A stretch of DNA of 10,118 bases from CAYMJK01 sp043101635. Its GTDB lineage: Bacteria; Planctomycetota; Phycisphaerae; Phycisphaerales; UBA1924. Positions 6,539 to 10,118 of this stretch are shown here, in pieces; position 1 is the first letter of the stretch; every line of letters begins with the position of its first letter. The notes beneath the pieces are model-generated. The model made no database searches, was not told where the DNA came from, and was given only the letters and a program-made list of their open reading frames with translations. Position numbers and translations under genes: made by a program. The stretch is taken from the NCBI GenBank assembly GCA_043101635.1, contig JBICIE010000223.1:1-10118 (forward strand). Reading direction: 5' to 3'.

Positions 6539-7780
6539 TCAGGCCGGCGCCGTCAGCGGCGCCGGGCCGAGCGTCTGGATCGTCAGAACCCCATCGAGCC
6601 GCCGGGCCAGGTAGGCGTTGAGTTCCTCCAGCGTGACCGCCCGGATGCGGTCGGCGATCTCCTCCAGCGCGCGGGCCCGGCCGAGCCGGCGCAGGTCGGA
6701 GGCGAGCCCGGCGGCCCGCGCCCCGGTTGACTCCCCGCTGAACACCAGGCGGCTGAGCAGGCCGGCGCGGGCCCGGGCCAGTTCCTCTGCGGTCACTGCG
6801 CCGGCGGGGTCCCAGATGCGGCGCAGCTCGGCCAGCACCACATCCAGCGACTGCTGGGCCCGCTCCGGCGTCGTACCGACATATGCCGAGAGGACGCCGA
6901 AGTCACAGTCGGCGGTGTACGCGGCGCTGACCTCGTAGCACAGCCCGCGCTTCTCGCGCACCTCCGTGAACAGACGCCCGGACATGCCGCCGGAGAGCAC
7001 CGCGCAGGCGAGCCGCTCCAGCGCGCTGTCCGGCGATGGCTCGGGCGGAGCGTCCGCCATGATCACGATCTGCGCCTGGTTGGAGTCGTCCTCTTCGTGG
7101 GCGTAGCCGCGGACCGGCGCAGCGCCGGGCGCCAGCGGCGCCGCGGCGCCGTGCCAGCCCTCCAGCAGTCGATCCAGCCGCCCGGCGATGTCATCCGGAT
7201 CGATCGCGCCGGCGACCCCGATGAACGCGCCGCCCGGCCGCGCCCGCGCCTGCCAGTGCCCGCGGACATCGTCGATCGAGATGGCGCGCAGGCCCGGCTC
7301 ATCGCCTTCGGTGGGCTGGTTCAGCGGCGCCGGCAGGTGCCGCCTGCGGGCCGCCAGGAAGGCTCGCTCCCGCGGCTCATCCAGCAGCGAGCGAAGGTCC
7401 TGCAGGGCAAGGTCGCGCACTGGCTCCATATCCGCCTCGGCGAAGCGCGGACTGCAGATGATGTCTGCCAGCGCCTCGAGGACCGCCCCAAGCTGATCGC
7501 TGACGCACGTGGCGCCGATCCGCATCGTCTGTGACCCCGCGGTCGCCGAGCGATTGGCGCCCAGGCCATCGAGCGCGTCGGCCAGGGCCCGCGAGTCGCG
7601 ATCCCCCGCGCCGCGCAGGATCATCTCGCTGAGCACCGTGGCCAACCCGGCCCTGCCCTCGGGATCGCTGGCGGCGCCGACGGGCAGCAGGCAGGTGACC
7701 GCCGCCGAGCGCACCTGCGCCATGGGCTCCAGCGCCAGTTGCGCCCCGCAGGCGAGCGTCCGAGAAAAGGTCTGCTCCAT
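6539..7780 (-). CDS. M16-family peptidase homologue without the zinc-binding motif
   Basis: A 413-residue single-unit M16 protein (half the size of pitrilysin, as in M16B). The N-terminal part aligns with the M16 core: LPVGAASDPEGRAGLATVLSEM then ILRGAG. Where active members have HXXEH, this one reads TVLSE at 48-52, so the zinc ligands and catalytic Glu are missing. The C-terminal half keeps the LSGGMSGRLF and REKRGLCYEV segments (about 262-284), the R/Y motif that completes the active site in two-subunit M16B enzymes. It is therefore probably the non-catalytic subunit of a heterodimer; the HXXEH partner is not in this window. No signal peptide is evident. The ATG at 7780 has no obvious Shine-Dalgarno. 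The gene is convergent with the SecA-like gene, with 3 nt between the stop codons. Confidence 0.85.
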   Translation of the reverse strand: MEQTFSRTLACGAQLALEPMAQVRSAAVTCLLPVGAASDPEGRAGLATVLSEMILRGAGDRDSRALADALDGLGANRSATAGSQTMRIGATCVSDQLGAVLEALADIICSPRFAEADMEPVRDLALQDLRSLLDEPRERAFLAARRRHLPAPLNQPTEGDEPGLRAISIDDVRGHWQARARPGGAFIGVAGAIDPDDIAGRLDRLLEGWHGAAAPLAPGAAPVRGYAHEEDDSNQAQIVIMADAPPEPSPDSALERLACAVLSGGMSGRLFTEVREKRGLCYEVSAAYTADCDFGVLSAYVGTTPERAQQSLDVVLAELRRIWDPAGAVTAEELARARAGLLSRLVFSGESTGARAAGLASDLRRLGRARALEEIADRIRAVTLEELNAYLARRLDGVLTIQTLGPAPLTAPA

Positions 7781-7857
7781 GGGCCCACTGTATCGGGCTC
7801 AACGCAGCCCCCGGCGCGACCCGCGCCACCGCCCCAGAGCGCCCGCATCGCCGCCGC

Positions 7858-7890
7858 GATCCGGGCCCGGCGGCGCCGCGGCGCCCGATC
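7858..7890. other. GC-rich dyad in a divergent intergenic region
   Basis: The 163-bp gap between the divergent M16-like and membrane-protein genes must hold both promoters, but no convincing -35/-10 pair is seen. It contains a dyad: GATC at 7858-7861 and GGGC at 7863-7866 mirrored by GCCC at 7883-7886 and GATC at 7887-7890, around a GC-only core. It could be an operator or an RNA hairpin; in GC-rich DNA it could also be chance. Confidence 0.25.
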
Positions 7891-7932
7891 ACCCGAAAAC
7901 ACAGAAGGCGCAGTGGGGCGCCGCACGCGATC

Positions 7933-7941
7933 GGAGTGAGG
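7933..7941 (+). promoter_or_regulatory. Shine-Dalgarno deciding the start at 7944
   Basis: GGAGTGAGG lies just before the ATG at 7944, with GGAG 7 nt away. The reading frame is open far upstream (to about 7509), but this site and the hydrophobic N-terminus place the real start here. Confidence 0.6.
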
Positions 7942-7943
7942 CA

Positions 7944-8525
7944 ATGCGGCGATTCGTCGATCTGCTGGCCGTGCTGACGCTCATCGGACTGGGCGCCGCC
8001 ATCTTCTACTCGCACAAGGACCGCTACGACCACGATCAGGCCATCGATCAGGTCGCCGAGGCTGTCCGCATGTTCGACCTGAAGATCAAGTACCACGCCG
8101 CGACCGAAGGCGCCGAGCTGACGGCCCGCGGCTGGCCGGTCACCATCGATCCCGCCTGGTTCGAGGGCGCTGTGCCACGTAACACCCTGGTCAGCGGTGA
8201 CCGCCCGTGGCTCGAGATCGCCGGCCCGGAAGATGCCGAACTCCAGCATCCGCGACTGCGGATGACCGTCGATTCGTCCGTGGCCAGCTTCTGGTACAAC
8301 CCCTACAACGGCGCCCTGCGGGCCCGCGTGCCCGTCACCACCAGCGACGCAGAAGCGCTGGAGACGTACAACCTCGTCAACCACGCCAATCTCACGTCGA
8401 TCTTCGATCTCACCGCCCCCCGCTCGGCCCCGGCGTCGGCCGAGGAGCCGCAGGAGCAGTCCGAGCCCGAACAGGACGACATGATCTACAAGCCGACGAC
8501 CGCGACCGTGCCGGATCGCAACTGA
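7944..8525 (+). CDS. Membrane-anchored protein of unknown function
   Basis: A 193-residue protein not recognised as a known family. It starts MRRFVDLLAVLTLIGLGAA, one transmembrane helix (about 5-23) with Arg on the cytoplasmic side, so the rest should be extracytoplasmic. A helical stretch (about 33-52, QVAEAVRMFDLKIKYHA) is followed by a mixed region with many Trp, Pro and Tyr (GWPVTIDPAWF, FWYNPYNGALRARVPVT). The last 45 residues are Pro/Glu/Gln/Ala-rich and probably disordered. The N-terminal helix plus amphipathic helix is reminiscent of a pseudopilin, but no prepilin cleavage motif (GFxxxE) is present, so that is only a weak suggestion. The gene converges on dapB, leaving 6 nt between stop codons. 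Confidence 0.75.
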   Translation: MRRFVDLLAVLTLIGLGAAIFYSHKDRYDHDQAIDQVAEAVRMFDLKIKYHAATEGAELTARGWPVTIDPAWFEGAVPRNTLVSGDRPWLEIAGPEDAELQHPRLRMTVDSSVASFWYNPYNGALRARVPVTTSDAEALETYNLVNHANLTSIFDLTAPRSAPASAEEPQEQSEPEQDDMIYKPTTATVPDRN

Positions 8526-8531
8526 ATCGGC

Positions 8532-9377
8532 TTACTTGCGCGAACGTGCGGCGATCATGCCAGCATCTGGCACGAAACCGAGCACATCCTCCATCGCGTA
8601 CCACCCCGGCGCCTGCTCGATCAGCCACAGCCCCGCATCCAGCGCTCCGGCCGCGAACACATCGCGGCTGAAGGCCCGGTGGATGATCTCGACGCTCTCG
8701 TAGCGGCCCTCGAAGCGGATGATGTGCTCGCCGACGACATGGCCGGCGCGGACGGAAATGACCTGATTGTCGGGAAGATACGCGCCCGCGGCGCGCATCG
8801 CCTCAGCGAGTCGGATCGCCGTGCCCGAGGGGGCGTCCCGCTTGGCCGTGTGATGGGTCTCGATGATTACCGGATCAAAATCTTTGCCGAGGGCGGCCGC
8901 CTGCGCCGCGAGCCTTGCGACGACCGCCACGGCGCGCGAGGTGTTGGGCGCAACCAGCACCGGCGCCCGCGCCGCAAGCTCCCGAAGTGCATCGATTGTC
9001 GGTTGACTCAGACCCGTCGAACCGGTCAGCAGCGCACAGCCGATGCGCTGCGCCATCGCCGCGGCGGCGCGAGCGCCTTCGTCGCTTGAGAAGTCGATGA
9101 CGAGGTCGGCGCAATCGGCCAGATTCGCCATGTCTTGGGCATTCTGCGGCGACAGCGACGCCTGCGCGCCCGCCCCTTGCGCGCTGTCCTTGACAGCCGA
9201 AAGACCCGCGCGCGAAGCCGCCGCAACCACGCGCCATCGCGATGATGCGCCGGCCAGATCCATGATGCGCCGACCCATGCGACCGGTTGCTCCATGCACA
9301 ATCAGATTGACCTGACGCATCCCTTCGCCGGCGGGTTTCGTATGCTCAGTTGACACAAGCGACCCTTTCTGCGACAT
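8532..9377 (-). CDS. dapB: 4-hydroxy-tetrahydrodipicolinate reductase
   Basis: DapB reduces 4-hydroxy-tetrahydrodipicolinate with NAD(P)H in the diaminopimelate/lysine pathway, in the cytoplasm. With M1 at 9377: the Rossmann loop GATGRMG (29-35), VIDFS (93-97), TGSTG (118-122), APNTS (143-147), the catalytic segment ETHHTAKRDAPSGTA (173-187; the His pair and Lys are the known active-site residues) and VVGEHIIRF then RAFSRDVFAAGAL. The usual APNFSVGV is APNTSRAV here. The start is uncertain. ATG 9377 gives 281 residues but no Shine-Dalgarno. GTG 9356 has AAAGGG six nt upstream and gives 274 residues. ATG 9320 begins the conserved fold (262 residues), but its AAGGG is directly adjacent. GTG 9356 is the best compromise; the outer limit is given. 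The presence of DapB fits a cell that makes diaminopimelate. Confidence 0.95.
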   Translation of the reverse strand: MSQKGSLVSTEHTKPAGEGMRQVNLIVHGATGRMGRRIMDLAGASSRWRVVAAASRAGLSAVKDSAQGAGAQASLSPQNAQDMANLADCADLVIDFSSDEGARAAAAMAQRIGCALLTGSTGLSQPTIDALRELAARAPVLVAPNTSRAVAVVARLAAQAAALGKDFDPVIIETHHTAKRDAPSGTAIRLAEAMRAAGAYLPDNQVISVRAGHVVGEHIIRFEGRYESVEIIHRAFSRDVFAAGALDAGLWLIEQAPGWYAMEDVLGFVPDAGMIAARSRK

Positions 9378-9467
9378 TGTGACTCGGTGGTGATGGTAGT
9401 TGTTTGCTCAAGAGCCCCAAGAGTCTGATCCGATACACCGATCGTTAGTGGGCGGTAGATCTCCTCG

Positions 9468-9501
9468 GAGCAATGATCTCCGCCCGGAGCGCAAGATGCT
9501 C
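9468..9501 (+). other. Nested hairpin in the leader of the basic-repeat gene
   Basis: An outer pair GAGCA (9468-9472) / TGCTC (9497-9501) encloses an inner pair CTCCG (9478-9482) / CGGAG (9485-9489). If transcription starts upstream, it would lie in the 5' leader about 25 nt before the ATG at 9528. The role is unknown; it could affect mRNA stability or translation. No clear promoter is seen in the 150-bp gap to dapB. Confidence 0.3.
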
Positions 9502-9514
9502 TGAGAACCTGTAC

Positions 9515-9519
9515 AGGAG
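9515..9519 (+). promoter_or_regulatory. Shine-Dalgarno of the basic-repeat gene
   Basis: AGGAG lies 8 nt before ATG 9528, a near-ideal site that fits an abundant small protein. Confidence 0.65.
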
Positions 9520-9527
9520 TTTCGCGC

Positions 9528-9728
9528 ATGGCAAAGAAAGCCAGGAAGAAGGCGGCCAAGAAGGCCACCCGTAAGAAGGGAACCCGCAAGAAGGCCACTC
9601 GCAAGAAGGCGACTCGCAAGAAGGCCACCCGCAAGAAGGCCACTGCGAAGAAGGCGACCCGCAAGAAGCGTCGCAAGAAGGCCGCCAAGAAGACCTCGAC
9701 TCGCAAGAAGGCCACCCGCCGCCGCTGA
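9528..9728 (+). CDS. Lys/Arg pentad-repeat histone H1-like DNA-binding protein
   Basis: A 66-residue protein with 26 Lys and 13 Arg (39 of 66 residues), no acidic and no aromatic residues. Residues 11-45 are seven five-residue units of the form KKATR, with variants KKGTR and KKATA; flanking segments carry KKAAKK and KKATRRR. This composition matches bacterial histone H1-like proteins (Hc1/Hc2-type and the C-terminal tails of some HU proteins), which bind DNA without sequence specificity and compact the nucleoid. It has no folded domain of its own and is probably disordered when unbound. A strong Shine-Dalgarno before it and a terminator-like hairpin after it suggest a monocistronic, well-expressed gene. 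Binding to RNA or ribosomes is an alternative role. Confidence 0.8.
   Translation: MAKKARKKAAKKATRKKGTRKKATRKKATRKKATRKKATAKKATRKKRRKKAAKKTSTRKKATRRR
9558..9662 (+). repeat. Seven 15-bp tandem repeats within the basic-protein gene
   Basis: Near-identical 15-bp units of the form AAGAAGGCCACCCGC encode KKATR. They differ mostly at third codon positions (GCC/GCG, ACC/ACT). Whole-unit gain or loss would stay in frame and only change protein length. Confidence 0.85.
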
Positions 9729-9754
9729 AGCGGCCCGGCAATCCAGATTGCACG

Positions 9755-9781
9755 CAGGCGGCGCCTTTCCGGCGCCGCCTG
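9755..9781 (+). terminator. Terminator-like hairpin after the basic-repeat gene
   Basis: CAGGCGGCGCC (9755-9765) pairs perfectly with GGCGCCGCCTG (9771-9781) around a TTTCC loop, an 11-bp GC stem. The following TCGTTTATC is only moderately T-rich, so as an intrinsic terminator it is good but not perfect. It starts about 26 nt after the stop codon. Confidence 0.7.
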
Positions 9782-9816
9782 TCGTTTATCGCATCCGCCC
9801 GGGCAATGATCATCGC

Positions 9817-10118
9817 ATGAGCCCGGATGACCAGGTCATCATCTCCGCCGCCGCCAGGGCCATCCGGCGATGGCATGAGGGCCGGCTCGCGTCGCCCCGC
9901 ATCGGGGCCGAAACCCAATTCGTCATAGATGACACCCTCGCCAGGCTCGTCATCTTCACCGAGCCCGGCGCCCTGGAGCCCGACGCTCCGGCCCTGCTGA
10001 TCCCTGATGAAACCGACCCCGAGATCGAGCTGCTGCTCGATCTTGCCGGGACGCCGGATGAGGCCCAGCGCGATCGCTGGCGCGCCTATCACGGCCCCGA
10101 TCGGCGCGGCGCCTGGGC
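9817..10118 (+). CDS. N-terminal part of an unrecognised protein (partial, runs off the window)
   Basis: From ATG 9817 the frame stays open to the window edge, about 100 codons, with the strong GC third-position preference of the neighbouring genes. The protein begins MSPDDQVIISAAARAIRRW, continues with a TQFVIDDTLARLVIFTEPG stretch, and has an acidic middle (DETDPEIELLLDLAG) before RDRWRAYHG. No signal peptide or membrane segment is seen. The family is not recognised. No Shine-Dalgarno precedes the ATG, and an upstream start is not excluded. It follows the terminator-like hairpin, so it should have its own promoter, which I cannot see. Confidence 0.6.
   Translation, partial: MSPDDQVIISAAARAIRRWHEGRLASPRIGAETQFVIDDTLARLVIFTEPGALEPDAPALLIPDETDPEIELLLDLAGTPDEAQRDRWRAYHGPDRRGAW

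Noticed and set aside
7509..7943. Upstream extension of the small membrane protein frame
   Set aside because: It overlaps the start of the M16-like gene on the other strand. The Shine-Dalgarno before 7944 and the hydrophobic N-terminus mark the true start.
7944..8020. Pseudopilin signal at the start of the small membrane protein
   Set aside because: The hydrophobic helix is present, but the prepilin peptidase site (Gly followed by F/M and Glu at +5) is not, so a pilin call is not supported.
9558..9662. The 15-bp tandem units as a CRISPR array or non-coding satellite
   Set aside because: There are no spacers, and the units translate in frame as KKATR within an ORF with its own Shine-Dalgarno and stop.
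9445..10092. A 215-codon minus-strand frame across the basic-repeat gene and the last partial gene
   Set aside because: It runs through a terminator-like hairpin and a clear pentad-repeat gene, and its middle is just the reverse of the AAGAAG repeats.

Overview
This is a high-GC window from a bacterium. Gene content and style point to Planctomycetota, most likely near Phycisphaerae. The reasons are a GAF/HlyD adaptor, a PqqD-M50-HlyD membrane protease and a SecA-like ATPase in one operon, a Lys/Arg-repeat histone-like protein, and patchy Shine-Dalgarno use. The lineage is an inference from these traits; no rRNA or tRNA is present to confirm it.

Layout. (1) Positions 2-6535 are a co-directional + strand block: the tail of an unidentified gene, a 648-residue GAF-HlyD membrane fusion/adaptor protein, a 735-residue PqqD-like/M50 site-2-protease/HlyD fusion, and a 663-residue SecA paralogue that stops where the helical scaffold and wing domains should follow. 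(2) At 6539-7780, on the minus strand and only 3 nt from the SecA-like gene, is an M16-family peptidase homologue that lacks the HXXEH zinc motif but keeps the R/Y substrate motif. (3) At 7944-8525 (+) is a small membrane-anchored protein of unknown function. (4) At 8532-9377 (-) is dapB, for lysine and diaminopimelate synthesis. (5) At 9528-9728 (+) is a 66-residue Lys/Arg pentad-repeat DNA-binding protein with a good ribosome binding site and a terminator-like hairpin after it. (6) From 9817 to the window end is the start of an unrecognised + strand gene.

The block at 115-6535 looks like one secretion or processing machine. It would combine a cytoplasmic sensor domain joined to a periplasmic adaptor, an intramembrane metalloprotease with a peptide-recognition domain and its own HlyD-like adaptor, and a compact SecA motor. 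This assembly is inferred from gene order and domain content; no substrate is visible in the window.

The most unusual DNA structure is a pair of long imperfect inverted repeats that fill the two intergenic gaps of this operon (about 2056-2219 and 4425-4528). They have different sequences but the same design: a purine-rich left arm of roughly 7-nt tandem units, a GC-rich centre, and a pyrimidine-rich right arm running up to the next start codon. In the first, the stop codon of the upstream gene and the start codon of the downstream gene pair at the base of the predicted RNA stem. Both downstream genes lack a Shine-Dalgarno sequence, whereas three other genes in the window have one.
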